Shown: positions 23,135-34,328, counted from the first letter of the stretch. The stretch is DNA of 64,000 nucleotides from Perognathus longimembris pacificus (GCF_023159225.1 NC_063171.1:10430826-10494825); one strand, 5' to 3'. Notes: generated by a model from the letters alone, not told the origin. A program made the numbers and translations.

Positions 23135-23289
23135 TGGTGATTATTTCTTTTGCTTTGCAGAAGCATCTTAACATAATCCTGTTTGTCAATTTTTGTTTCC
23201 TTACTACAGGTATTTGAAATGCTTCTCCGTTTTCTTGTCCAATGAATAATATAAAACTAATAGTGTTTCCTCATGAAAATTTGAAATGT

Positions 23290-23878
23290 GCTGAGGATAC
23301 AGCTCAAGTACAATAGTAGACCCCTCAATACCTTCCACCCCCGCTCCCCAAAAATCTTGAAGTTTTTGGTTGCTAGCATAATTACAATTATTTGGGGATG
23401 AAACTGCCTTGGAGGAAATAGAAGAATTTATCCTTCTTTAAATTCACACTCTGTACATCACCATTATAATAACCACAAAAATATCCACAGACATCTTATG
23501 CACTGTGACAGCTACTGGGGTCAGTAGTATGAGATGCCTGCATGTCTCACAGAGTTGAGTTGTGAGTTCCACATATGACTTCATTACTAATATAATGAAA
23601 GAGTGAAAGTCTTGAAAGGTATTTTGGCATAATAAACCAGAGGGCATTTACTATTTCTCCTAGCATAAAATCTCAGCCACTCACGTGCTGTCAGGTTGCC
23701 CTTTGCAAATGAGAGTGAGAAAAGGGGATGAACAGTTAGCTAATTTGGCCTGATCAGAATCTAGAGTAGCAAAGGGATTAGTAACTGCAGTACTTACAAT
23801 GACAAGGATAAAAACTTAAATGTAACCTTTAGCAAGAGCAGACAACGTCCTATATAATTCATGCACGTTTCCTTAAAT
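23290..23878. other. Unassigned intronic sequence
   Basis: A faint ID-like piece may lie near 23288-23355 (gaggatacagctcaagtaca), too degraded to call. The rest is unassigned. Confidence 0.45.
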
Positions 23879-23879
23879 C

Positions 23880-23990
23880 CTACAACACTATGCTGTAGGT
23901 ACTGGCTTTAATTTCTATATTTCAGAGGAGGCAACCAGGTCACAAAGAAGCACACGATCTTTACCCAAATCACATATTGAGTGCATACAT
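23880..23990 (-). mobile_element. MIR remnant, reversed
   Basis: tgctgtaggtactggcttta, atttcagaggaggcaaccag and gtcacaaagaagcacac follow the order of a reversed MIR. Confidence 0.55.
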
Positions 23991-24219
23991 CTAGGGTTAT
24001 GGGATGCTTAAATTAAGCCAACTTGTGAAGTATGTCATGCCAGAGATAAGAGCAAAATAATTTTGTACAGTATAGGTACTCATTTCTGCTAAGATTTGGG
24101 CAGGTAAGTTACTGTTTTTTTATTTTTATTTTTTTCACTGAACTGTGATTTTGCTTTTCACTAATTGTTTACTCAGTCACTACTGAGGATAAGTGGGTAA
24201 AATTCACAGTCATCATCTT

Positions 24220-24300
24220 CTTGCCTCCTCCTCCCAAGCTCTGGGATTACAGGCCATGCACCATCAGTGCTAGGATTACAGGCATGCACTACTTTGCAAG
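24220..24300 (-). mobile_element. B1-like SINE fragment with internal duplication
   Basis: ttgcctcctcctcccaagct, ctgggattacaggccatgca, ccatcagtgctaggattaca, ggcatgcactac: the ggattacagg motif occurs twice. Confidence 0.6.
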
Positions 24301-25076
24301 GCTAGCTGATCTTTTGATAATCTTACAGAAAGAAATTTGTTTATCTATCACGGATAGCCTAAAGGCCTCCAGGAAGTCTTTGAGTGAATAGAAAAAATAT
24401 ATTAATTTGGACAAATCAAATTTGAATATTTTTATAATAGCAGAGTAATATGAATATATAATTGCAGAAAATAAATCTCAATTGTGGTTCCTTACTTAGT
24501 GAATATATACATATATATTGCTAAGAATATGGTTTGTAATGATCAATAAATATAACAAAGAAGATAGCTTTACAAGTCTGTTTAAAATGAAAGGTGGAAT
24601 ACAAACAATATAACAAACAATTCCCTTCTAATTTTAAACAACATAAGTTTAGGGTGAGAGTAACTGGACTGGAAATGCAATATACATTTGTGAGGTGAGA
24701 AGATTTTAAGGTTAATTGGGAGTACAAACTTAACCTTGGTAAGTGTGACAAACTATTTTGAGTACCACTGCTTGTGTGCCAACCAAGCTGGTGACGAATA
24801 AGCTATTCATTGATTAAATCATCAGTCTTCTGCTGAACATCCACTTGAAAAGTGAACCTGTAGCAAGTTTGATGTAGGACATTATATAGGCATTTATATA
24901 TAACAACAGATACTTATTTAGACATCTTCTGTTTCTAAAATTTTACTCATTCACATGGAGGGTATTTGTGACAGTTGTAAATTACATCATACGGTATGAA
25001 CTTCGTCTAAAGTCAAAGAAGTGGAAAAGAGAAGCGGTCTTAATGAATTTAAGCCAAAAAAATATTCAAAGATATT
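24301..25076. other. Unassigned intronic sequence
   Basis: AT-rich; no feature was recognised. Confidence 0.5.
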
Positions 25077-25077
25077 C

Positions 25078-25312
25078 AAGCTGGGTGCTTGTGTCTTATA
25101 CCTGTAATCCTAGGTTGAAATCTGGAGGATTACAATTTGAAGCCATCCAGTCCAAGCAGAAATAAGTCCATGAGTCTCCATCTCTTAAATAACCAGCAAT
25201 AATCTGGGCAGAGATTTAAGTGATAGAGAGCTAGCTGAACAAGTAAGCTGAGCAAGCATGAGGCCCTAAATTCAAACTCCAGTACAACCAAGAAAAGAAA
25301 AGAGAAAAGGTA
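25078..25312 (+). mobile_element. Diverged B1-like/tRNA-like dimeric SINE
   Basis: aagctgggtgcttgtgtctt, atacctgtaatcctaggttg, then agatttaagtgatagagagc and gaggccctaaattcaaactc, with an AAGAAAAG tail. Confidence 0.75.
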
Positions 25313-25549
25313 ACTCAAGCCACTCCATATGGCTGTGTTTCTTCATAAACAATGTAGCTCAATACTGGAAGGATTTTCCTAGTACACAGTAAGTCTTCCT
25401 CTCTTGTCCAATCATTAGTAGGTCTAAAAACACAGAAAACATTTCCAACTAAATGGCTCTGAAGTAGCAGGTTAACATAATTGGCTTTCACTTTTTAGAC
25501 TAGTAACTGTTGAGAATCTCAAAACTAAAATCTGGAATAGTCCTAGTCA

Positions 25550-25790
25550 GGTGCTGGTGGCTCACAATTGTAATATTAGTTATTCAGGAGGCTAAAAGCC
25601 GAGGATCACAGTTTGAAACCAGCTCATGACAGGAAAGTCTGAGACTCTTAACTCCAATTAACCACCAAAAAAATGGAAGCAGAGATGTGGTTCATTGGCA
25701 GAGCACCATCCTTGGAGTACAAAAGCTAAAGGACAACACCAAAGGCTCTGAGTTAAAGCCCCAGGACTGGCACACACAAAAATTGAAATA
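25550..25790 (+). mobile_element. B1-like/Geo-like dimeric SINE
   Basis: ggtgctggtggctcacaatt, gaggatcacagtttgaaacc, linker actccaattaaccacc, Geo-like half and ccccaggactggcacacaca end. Confidence 0.88.
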
Positions 25791-25889
25791 TTTTTCTTTT
25801 AAGAATATTTTAAGATTCCTCCATTGGGATCTACATTCCAGTAGCTAAGCTAATAGGGTGGTTTTGTTGTTTGTGGTTTTTTGTTGTTG

Positions 25890-26100
25890 TTATTTTTGTC
25901 GTGGTAGTGGAACTTGCACTTGGCTTTTTCACTCATGGCTGGAGCTCTACCACTTGAACCATACCTTCACTTCTGGCTCTTTGGTGGCACATTGTAGATA
26001 AGAGTCTTACAGACTTTTCTGCTGGAGCTGGCTTCAAACTGTGATCATCATATGTCAGATTCTTGTGTAACAAGGATTACAGGTTTGAGCCATTGGCCTC
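25890..26100 (-). mobile_element. B1-like/Geo-like dimeric SINE
   Basis: Reversed dimer with ctcatggctggagctctacc, attgtagataagagtcttac, ggctggagctct and ggattacaggtttgagccat. Confidence 0.8.
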
Positions 26101-26104
26101 GAGT

Positions 26105-27250
26105 TGCTAACAGTGTCTTGAGATCAGTGGAGAGATTATCATCAATCTCTTATGACTACTGAGCCCCAAACACAAGTACTTTTTCCATGAGCTATGTATT
26201 ATTCAACCTCCTAATATGTCTTCAAAGCTATCAGGAGAACGTGACATGAACCCAGAGAAGGTTTGATGAAAAACTTTGGCCTCTGACACTGGGGCTTAAA
26301 CCAGAACTAAATAGCTTTTCTCATCATTTGTGAAAGAACTGTTGATCAATTCTTTAGCATCTGGTTAAAATGGGTTAATCTGGCACAAATGATTCCCTTA
26401 CCTGCCTTTATACCAGCCATCCAGGTTAAAATGTTTCTAATGTGTAAATTTTTGTTCTATCTCTATGTACTGAAATGTGTCATGAATGTTTATGTTATAT
26501 GCATGTACACTTTCTCACTATTCCATCTTTATATGGATGTGTTACATTCCCTACTGTAGTGTAGCTTATGTTTCTGCTTCCACTGTTCTGCTGGCGGTGA
26601 GGCAGGATGCTTCTCATTTACTCCTGTAATCTACATTGCTCTCATCTATGAGATCTCTCACTGTGTCCTGGAGAGAAATGAAGACCGAAAACCAAGACTT
26701 TTTTTTTCTTCATAAACACATTCTAGGGGCACATTTTTCTTCCTAAGTACTTTTCTATTATTACTCTCATGTGGGATTTCCCAGGCTAGTTGCAATTCTA
26801 AGTTTCCAAGGAAGAAAAGATGGTGTGTCATTTCAATCAATGATGCTGTGCTTAGTGAGTAGGATGTTTCTATTTTGCTGTGAGCTATGAATGCATTAAT
26901 TAACACTTAAATCACAATTGTAATCTCCACAGAATTACAGGCCCTACCCATGTTGAAGCGACTATTATAGAATGAAACAAAAATGACTGACTTAGACAAG
27001 TAAGTAGTAAATCAGACCCTCTCATGGAGCCACCGACTGTTCCATGTGTATAGAAAAGAAAATATATTTTATAATTCAGAAAACTGTCTTGACTTTGTCT
27101 TTACTCTGCTGCTCCAGTGAAAATACACTTTGCCATAGAATTGATCTCAACAGCAACAAAACAGACATTTTCAGAGCCCTCACCAACCCTCCAATATATG
27201 CAGACAATTATGTGGGGGACTGCTGCTGCTGAAGAAACCTCAAGAGAGAC
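26105..27250. other. Unassigned intronic sequence
   Basis: No feature was recognised. The frame at 26658-26906 on the minus strand shows no domain. Confidence 0.5.
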
Positions 27251-27254
27251 TCTG

Positions 27255-30205
27255 AGTTGTGTGCGGTTTTATTTCTGGATCTTCAATTCTAATCCATTGG
27301 TCTTCCGGTCTGTTTTTATACCAATACCAGGCTGTTTTTGTTATGATGGCCCTGTAGTAGAGCTTGAAGTCTGGTATTGTGATACCTCCTGCACTGCTTT
27401 TTTTTGGCCTAGAATTACTTTGGCTATTCTAGGTCTTTTGCTGTTCCATATGAATTTATGGATTGCTTTCTCTATTTCAGTGAAGAATGTGACTGGGATT
27501 TTGATAGGGATTGCATTGAATTTGTATAACAATTTGGGCAATATGGCCATTTTCACTATGTTGATTCTGCCTACCCATGAGCATGGGAGGTCTTTCCATC
27601 TCCTTGTGTCTTCTTTGATTTCCCTTATTAGATTTTTATAGTTTTCATTAAATAGGTCTGTCACGTCCTTGGTTAAGTTGATCCCTAGGTACTTTATTCT
27701 TTTTTTGGCTACTGTAAATGGAATTGTTTCCATAATTTCCTTTTCTGTTTGTCTATTGCTGGTGTACAGAAAAGCTGCTGACTTTTGTGGATTGATTTTG
27801 TATACTGCTACTTTGCCAAAATGGTTTATTAGGTGTAGGAGTTTGGGGACTGAGTTTTTTGGGTCCTTCAGATATAAGATCATGTTGTCTGCGAATAGGG
27901 ATAGCTTGATCTCTTCCTTGCCCATGTGGATCCCTTTGATGTCCTCCTCTTGCCTTATTGCTATGGCTAGGGATTCCAGCACTATGTTGAAAAGAAGTGG
28001 GGAGAGTGGGTATCCTTGTCTTGTTCCTGCGTTTAGGGGGAATGGTTTAAGTTTCTCTCCATTTAATATGATGTTAGCAGTTGGTCTGTTGTATTTGGCT
28101 TTTACTGTTTTGAGGATTGTTCCATCTATTCCTGTTCTCTCCAGAGCTTTTAATAAGTACGGATGTTGTATTTTGTCAAAGGCTTTTTGGGCATCGACTG
28201 AGATAACAATGTGATTCTTGATTTTAGTTCTGTTTATGTGGTGAATTACATTGATTGATTTATGGATGTTGAACCATCCTTGTGACTGTGGGATGAAGCC
28301 TACTTGGTCATGATGTATAATTTTCTTGATCAGTTTCTGGATCCTGTCAGCTAATATTTTATAGAGGAGCATTGCATCTGTGTTCATTAGTGATATTGGT
28401 CTGTAATTCTCTTTTTTTTTTGTTGGGTCTTTGCCTGGTTTAGGAATGAGTATGACATTAGCTTTATAGAATGAGTTTGGGATTTCTCCCTCTGTTTCTA
28501 TTTAGTGGAAGAGTTTGAGGAGTATTGGTATTAGCTCCTCACTAAAGGTTTTATAGAATTCATTGGTGAATCCATCTGGACCTGGGCTTTTCTTTGTTGG
28601 GAGGTTCTTGATTACCTCCTGTATCTCGCTATAAGTTATTGGTTTATTTAGTTGATTTATTTCTTCTTGGTTCAGTTTGGGCAGTTTATACTTCTCTAAG
28701 AATTGATCCATTTCTGTAAAATTATTGTTTTTTAGTGAGTAGAGGTTCTGGAAATAGTTCCTTATGATTTTTTGAATATCGTGTGTACTTGTTATTTTTC
28801 TGGTGGAGTCCCTGATTTTATGTATATGAGTCTCTTCTCTTCTTTTTTTTGTAAGTCTTGCGAGGGGTCTGTCAATTTTATTTATTTTCTCAAAGACCCA
28901 GCTTTTAGTCTTATTTATTTGTTGAATGGTCTTTCTATTTTCAATCAGATTTATCTGTTCTTTAATCTTTGTGATCTCTCTCTTCCTAGTCATTTTAGAT
29001 TCGATCATTTCTTGTTTCTCTAGTTGTTTTAGTTTTATCGTGAGGTTATTCACCTGCTCTACTTCCATTCTTTTAATGTGAGTGCTGAGGGCGATGATCT
29101 TGCCCCTCAGTACTGCCTTAGCTGTGTCCCATAGGTTTCTTTGTGATGTATTTTCATTGTCATTGTGGCTTATGAATTCGTTGATTTCATCTTTAATTTG
29201 GTCTGTGGCCCAAGTGTTGGATAACAGTGTGGGGTTTAGTCTCCAAGAATAAGTATAGCCTCTGTGGTACCGGTTGTTATTGAGGGTTACCTTTAATCCA
29301 CTGTGGTCAGTTATAATACATGGGATGACGTCAATACTTTTGTATTTGCTGAGGTTCTTTGTGTGGGCTATGACATGGTCTATTTTGGAGTATGATCCAT
29401 GGGCTGCTGAGAAGAAGGTGTATTGGGTCTCTGTAGGGTGGAAGATTCTGTATAGATCTGTCAGCTCCATTTGGGATATGGTGTTACTTAGGTCCTCAGC
29501 TCCCTTGCTAATCCTCTGGGTGTTAGATCTGTCTCTTGGAGAGAGTGGGTTTTTTTTTTTTTTTTTTGCCAGTCCTGGAGCTTGGACTCAGGGCCTGAGC
29601 ACTGGCTTTTTTTTTGCTCAAGGCTAGCACTCTGCCACTTGAGCCACAGCGCCACTTCTGGCCATTTTCTATATATGTTGTGCTGGGGAATTGAACCCAG
29701 AGCTTCATGTATACAAGGCAAGCTCTCTTGCCACTAGGCCATATTCCCAGCCCTAGAGTGGGATATTAAAGTCACCCACTATTATTGTGTTTGGGTCTAT
29801 CTTGTTCTGTAGTTCTGTGAGAATTTGCTTGACATATGTAGGGCCTCTTTTGTTCGGTGAGTATACATTTATCACCGTGATGTCTTGATTCTGTATTTTT
29901 CCTTGTATTAAAATGTAGTGACCTTCTTTGTCTTTTTGAGTTGATTTTAATGAGAAGTCCAGCTTGTCTGAGATCAGGATGGCTACTCCTGCCATTTTGG
30001 TAGGTGTGTTTGCTTGGAAGATCTTGCACCATCTTTTCATTTGGAGCCTGTTTTTATCCCTTGCTGTAAGGTGGGTCTCTTGTAGAGAACAGATGGCAAC
30101 TTTTTGTTTGCAGATCCATTCTGCCAGTCTGCTCCTCTTTATCAGAGAGTTTATACCATTTATATTCAAAGAGGTCAAGGATAAGAGTGTTTTTTCTCCT
30201 TCCAT
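27255..30205 (-). pseudogene. L1 ORF2 (endonuclease-reverse transcriptase), broken and 3'-truncated
   Basis: ORF2 encodes the L1 endonuclease and reverse transcriptase that carry out target-primed insertion in the nucleus. The endonuclease domain opens at 30205 (SLTSLNINGINS, LQETHLTARD, VINVYSPNKRGP, VGDFNIPL) and is cut by a SINE at 29550-29754. The downstream frame at 29470-28502 carries [17 protein letters not shown] and [16 protein letters not shown] stop and a frame shift lie between 28502 and 28387. The next frame (28387-27341) covers the RT palm, with [20 protein letters not shown] and [14 protein letters not shown]. Its catalytic loop reads FADN where FADD is expected (codon 27884-27886). 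The thumb end is frame-shifted and the C-terminal zinc-knuckle region is missing. It is not functional. Confidence 0.92.
29550..29754 (-). mobile_element. IDL-Geo SINE inserted in L1 ORF2
   Basis: Reversed dimer with an 18-base T-run. Flanked by agagtggg at 29542-29549 and 29755-29762. A T-run replaces part of the Geo motif (actggctttttttttgctca), a small internal deletion/expansion. Confidence 0.95.
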
Positions 30206-30329
30206 TTTCTTGTTGGGCTGTTTTTCCCCTTATTTTTTTTTTCTTGTCTTTAGTGAGCTGCTCTTTCTGTTGGGCTCTGGCTATTGTAGTTTCTTTCTGT
30301 TTCTGTCTGTGTGTCCTGTATGATTTCTG

Positions 30330-31570
30330 TTGGGTGGTTTTTTATTCATATACTCCTTTAGATCCTCTTTCCTATGCAAAGATCTGGTTTTCCTCTCAAA
30401 TATGAACTTCAGCTTCACTGAATATTTTATTTTAGGTTGGCAATTCTTGGCCTGTAGTACTTGGATGGTGTTCTTCCATTCTCTTTATGCGTGGTAGGTT
30501 TGTGTGGAGAGGTCTGCTGTTATTCGGATCCTCTTCCCATTGTAATAGATTTCTTTCTTTGCTTTGGCTGCATTCAAAATTTGCTCTTTATTCTTGAGAT
30601 CTGAAGTCTTGAATATTATGTGCCTTGGCGTGGCTTTTCTAGGGTCTGGTCTTCCAGGTGTCCTATAGGCTTCGGTTTCCTGGATGGGGTCCCTTGTGAG
30701 ATTTGGGAAGTTTTCTTTCTTTTTTTTTTTTTGGCCAGTCCTGGGCCTTGGACTCAGGGCCTGAGCACTGTCCCTGGCTTCCTTTTGTTCAAGGCTAGCA
30801 CTCTGCCACTTGAGCCACAGCGCCACTTCTGGCCGTTTTCTGTATATGTGGTGCTGGGGAATCGAACCCAGGGCCTCATGTATATGAGGCAAGCTCTCTT
30901 GCCACTAGGCCATATCCCCAGCCCGATTGGGGAAGTTTTCTGCAATCACTTTATTGAGAATATTTTGAAGCCCTCTGCTCTGGTATTCGGCTCCTTCTTC
31001 CATTCCAATTATGTGCAGATTATATCTCTTGTCTTTGTCCACTAGCTCCTGGATTAGTCTGCCCTGGAGCTTTACCATTTCTTGGAGTGTGGTAATTTTC
31101 TGGTTCTTATCGGCTGCATTATCATCCAAGAGAGAGATTCTGGCTTCCATATGGTCAATTCTTTGTGCTGTGGATTCAAGTGCAGAGTTCATGTATGTCA
31201 GAGAGCTATTTATGGTTGCCAAATCAGCTCTGATTGTGGAAATTTCTTCCTTTAAAGAGTTGTATTTTAAATCTATTTTTTCATGCATTTCACTTCTCAG
31301 GATGTTAAGGTCTTCTTTGATGGAGGTTTGCACTGTATCCATTTTTGCTTCCATTTCTTTCTTGGCTTCCTGGATGTCCTTCGAGACTCCCACTCTGAAC
31401 TCCTGGAATTGTTTTCTGATTTTGTTTCTGAGGCTTTTCATCATTTCTGCTAACATAGCCTCAGTTGTTTTTTTATTCTCCATCTCCTCTTCAGTCGTGC
31501 TGCTTTTTGGAGCTGGTGAGTTGGCTTGCCCTTTGATGAACTGTGTTATATTTCTTTGTGATTCGCACAT
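30330..31570 (-). pseudogene. L1 ORF1 (RNA-binding chaperone), SINE-interrupted
   Basis: ORF1 of L1 encodes a trimeric RNA-binding protein that coats the element's RNA. The frame starts at 31570 (MCESQRNITQF). Residues about 35-165 are heptad-rich coiled coil (for example MKSLRNKIRKQFQEFRVGV, and INSSLTYMNSALESTAQRID). The RRM begins near NLHIIGMEEGAE. The IDL-Geo SINE at 30717-30924 splits the frame after AENFPN. The remainder (ARHIIFKTSDLK-type and RIRITADLSTQTYH) continues beyond it to a stop at about 30485, after which homology goes on in another frame. It is broken and not functional. Confidence 0.88.
30717..30924 (-). mobile_element. IDL-Geo SINE inserted in L1 ORF1
   Basis: Full reversed dimer flanked by gatttgggaagttttct (30700-30716) and gattggggaagttttct (30925-30941), 17 bp with one mismatch. 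Confidence 0.96.
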
Positions 31571-33060
31571 CTGGAGATCTGTGGGTAGCTTACCTGGTTT
31601 GGCTTAGTGCTGGTTCCCGCTGGTCCGTCAGTGGGAAACTTGTTTGTGTCCTGGCTCTGAGTTTGAGTTTGGCTGTTGAACCTTACTGCCCAATGGGTGA
31701 GTGTGACCGTCTCCGTTGTTGCCTAGATGGTCACCCTCACTGCACTTGGGGGTGGGTAGGTTCTGTGTCTTTCTCTGTGGGATAGTATCCCGCCGCTGTG
31801 TTGTGCTGACCCTAGCATGCCCCTGGTGGGGGTTTGCTGGTCGCTGATTCAGCGTGGTGTGGAGGCTTTTCTCTTCTTTGGTTCTTTTTTCCACTCGGTA
31901 TCTTGGTCAGGGGAGCTCACTTCTCAGGTGGTTCGCCCTCCTGTGTGGATTGTTCTAGGGCCGGTGTTGTAGAGGGGTGGCCCACCCACTTGTGTGAAAT
32001 TTGCCAATCTGAGTGGGTGCTGCCATTGGGGGGCCCTGCCCACCTGTGCGGGGTATGCCTACCAGAGCGAGCCCCGGGTTGTTGGGGTGTGCTTGTGCCC
32101 TCCTGCGAGTTTGCTGTGGGGGGTGGTATGTGTGGGCCCCAGTGGGATCAAGTGCCCAGGTGCAGGTTGGCACCCACAGACTGTGCCTCCGCTGCGAGGA
32201 GGGCATGTGATCGGGCCCAGGTGTCCCTGCTGGCCTGGTATTGCCCACCAGCGCACCTGTGACTTTTGTTCAAAAAGTCTGTGAGGCCCAGGCACCTCAA
32301 GTGGGGCTTCCAATGCCTACTGGTCCCTGGGCCCCTTTTGGGGAGGGGGTGGGGCCAGTGCAGCCGGTTCAGGCTCCTCTGCTGCCTTGGCACTGCTCCG
32401 CTCCTGCTAGCTCCTGTGTCCTCCCAAAGTCTGAAGGGACCTTTTGCGGCCTGGTTTGGGGGTTCTTTGTTCCCTCGGGGTGGGGAGGGGCAGGGAGGGA
32501 GCTCTAGCTTCTTTGTAGGGTTTGGGTCTCTGATAGCTGGTCTCCCGTTGGGGGAGGGGTAATGGGGAACTTAATGGTCCTGGATTGTGTGTGTGTTTTG
32601 CACTGCTGTTGGCCCTTCGGGGGTGGTCTGCTGGGGTGTGGTGATTGGTCGTTTGATGGTGTCGGCCCCAGCTCTCCCCTTCTGCACCGCCCAGTTCCCC
32701 TGCCGCTCACGTCCAATCCGGCTGTGGGATCCCGTGCCTCCCGTTGCCGCCATCTGTCTCGATCAGTCCACTTTCCCCCTGGGGTAGGTGGAGCTCTTGC
32801 TGTCTGGACTCTGCACTACTGGTGTGACTTTTTGGCGGTTGGTTTGTTGGCACCAGGTTCCCTTTCCCAGCCTGGTTCTGTTCGAGCCAGGGTCATCGGG
32901 TGGGGGGAGGGTACCCCGGAGATTTTCCGGCTCCGTGCAGGTTATAGGCTCTTTTTTTGTTGTTGTTCTTTTTCGTTTCCTGCATTTCTCTATTGTTTTT
33001 GGCTGCTGGATTTGCTGGGTTCTTGATGGGGTGTTGGGTGCTGGAGTCCCCAGCTCGCTG
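31571..33060 (-). promoter_or_regulatory. GC-rich L1 5' UTR (internal promoter region)
   Basis: About 1.5 kb of GC-rich DNA with many CpGs stands out from the AT-rich intron and lies directly before L1 ORF1. L1 5' UTRs carry an internal RNA polymerase II promoter and often antisense start sites. That this one has promoter activity is inference. The many long frames on both strands here are composition artefacts. Confidence 0.7.
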
Positions 33061-33092
33061 TTCAGTTGGAATGAGTTGGGGTGCAGCGTAGT

Positions 33093-33212
33093 TTTTATTT
33101 TTAAAGCAGGGACTTCCTGTGGAGCCCAGGCCGGTCTTGACTCATGATTTTTCTGCCTCATTCTCTCCAGTGCTGGGATTTTAAGCATATGTGTCACCAT
33201 ACCCAGTTTGTG
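33093..33212 (-). mobile_element. B1-like SINE at the L1 5' border
   Basis: Reversed B1: aaagcagggacttcctgtgg, agcccaggccggtcttgact, ccagtgctgggattttaagc and caccatacccag. It sits where the GC-rich 5' UTR ends. Confidence 0.8.
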
Positions 33213-33275
33213 CCTTTTAATTTGTGCCTGTGTTGTGAAGTTATTGTATGCACCAGAGGTAGAATTAGTGAGTGT

Positions 33276-33291
33276 GTTCATGTGTGTGTTT

Positions 33292-33324
<33 letters not shown>

Positions 33325-33345
33325 AAGAGAGTGAGACATAAACAG
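33276..33345. repeat. (GT)n(GA)n microsatellite
   Basis: TGTGTG run passing into GAGAGA. Confidence 0.95.
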
Positions 33346-33830
33346 AGATAGACAGAAAGGGTTAATTTTCATAGTTAACCTGAGACCCTAGCTCTTTTTA
33401 AGATCTTAAATGTCATCACACATTCGGTACACACTCACTAAGTCTGAAGTGCTTTTTCTTTTAGGTTAAATTATTTAAGCTTAGTACGTGGTATGCACAA
33501 GCCTTGATAAGAACGAAGTCATCCTCTGCAGCCTGAGTCCAAGACGTCTTGAAGCTGTTCCAAAAATGAAAGGCTTTAAAGTGCCACTGACTACTTTGTA
33601 CATGTCTCTTTTGTTTTGGTTTTAACTTCAGCTCTCAAAGTATTGCTTTCATTATGTCAAGGTCAATGATCTCCAATGGCTGCTGAAAAGCTAAACCTCT
33701 AACTTGAATTTTATTCTTCCAGCCTGTAGATAGTCTATCTAATCTTCTTTCAACTTATGTATAAATTGCCTAAAGACAAAGCTCAAAAGACATTTACTGT
33801 GCAATGATGATTGTGATCAATATTTGAAAA
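33346..33830. other. Unassigned intronic sequence
   Basis: Nothing recognised. Confidence 0.5.
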
Positions 33831-33844
33831 AAATGGATTTCTAA

Positions 33845-34073
33845 GCTGGATACCAATGGCTCACACCTGTGTTATTCAGGAGGTTGAGATCCAGAGGATC
33901 TCATTTCAGTCCAGTCTAGGTAGAAAAGTCTTCTAGGTTCCAACTCCAAAATACCCAACAAAAAGTTGAATTGTAGGCATAGTTCAAGTGGAAGAGCACC
34001 AGCTGAGCAAGCAAGAAGAGCAAGCTCAAGGCCCTGAGTTCAGAACCCAAGACCAGAAACAAACAAACAAGAG
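33845..34073 (+). mobile_element. B1-like/Geo-like dimeric SINE, first of a tandem pair
   Basis: agctggataccaatggctca, caggaggttgagatccagag, a tRNA-like half (agttcaagtggaagagcacc) and caaacaaacaag tail. The target-like motif tggatttctaa precedes it at 33834-33844. Confidence 0.82.
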
Positions 34074-34084
34074 TAGGTTTCTAA

Positions 34085-34328
34085 GTTGGGTGCCAGTAGC
34101 TCATGCCTGTAATCCTAGATAATCTGGAGGCTGAGATCTGAAAATTGAGGTTCAAAGCAAGCCCAGGCAGGAAAGTCCATAAGACTCTTATCTCCAATTA
34201 ACCACCAGAAAACAGGAAGTGGCATTGTGGCTCAAGTTGTAGAGTGCTACCCTTGAGCTGAAGAGCTCAGGGACAGTGCCTAGCCCCAGAATTCAAGCTC
34301 CAAGACCACCACCAACAACAGAAAAGAG
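34085..34328 (+). mobile_element. B1-like/Geo-like dimeric SINE, second of a tandem pair
   Basis: gttgggtgccagtagctcat, gcctgtaatcctagataatc, linker ttatctccaattaaccacca, then cattgtggctcaagttgtag. Flanked by taggtttctaa (34074-34084) and tggatttctag (34329-34339). Confidence 0.9.

Larger units (their letters stand above)
21640..23280 (-). mobile_element. Old L1, ORF2 3' region and 3' UTR, twice interrupted
   Basis: The reversed 3' UTR (tttgtacatctttatgggat; aattaattcctcttatctag) is followed by the antisense ORF2 C-terminal region (tccatgttgctgtaaatgac; tcttagctattgtgaatagt; ttgtgaggaatttccatact) and more ORF2 to about 23280. A SINE at 21997-22212 and a young L1 tail at 22902-23134 are nested inside. 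Confidence 0.82.
27255..33092 (-). mobile_element. L1 element with 5' UTR, ORF1 and most of ORF2, lacking its 3' end
   Basis: Reading on the minus strand: GC-rich 5' UTR (33092-31571, outer limit approximate), ORF1 (31570 to about 30330), ORF2 (30205-27255). The homology stops inside ORF2 at about the point equivalent to 61280 in the plus-strand copy. No 3' UTR or A-tail follows. Two IDL-Geo SINEs interrupt it. It has the same orientation as PLD5. Confidence 0.9.

Noticed and set aside
27669..28214. A 181-codon plus-strand frame
   Set aside because: It is the antisense strand of L1 ORF2 RT sequence.
31011..32562. Several long plus-strand frames of 80-198 codons
   Set aside because: They are antisense to L1 ORF1 or lie in the GC-rich L1 5' UTR, where stop codons are scarce by composition.
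32000..32800. CpG island as the PLD5 promoter
   Set aside because: It lies between two internal coding exons and forms the 5' UTR of a minus-strand L1.
32763..33281. A 172-codon minus-strand frame
   Set aside because: It spans a B1-like SINE and the L1 5' UTR border, with no domain or conserved motif.
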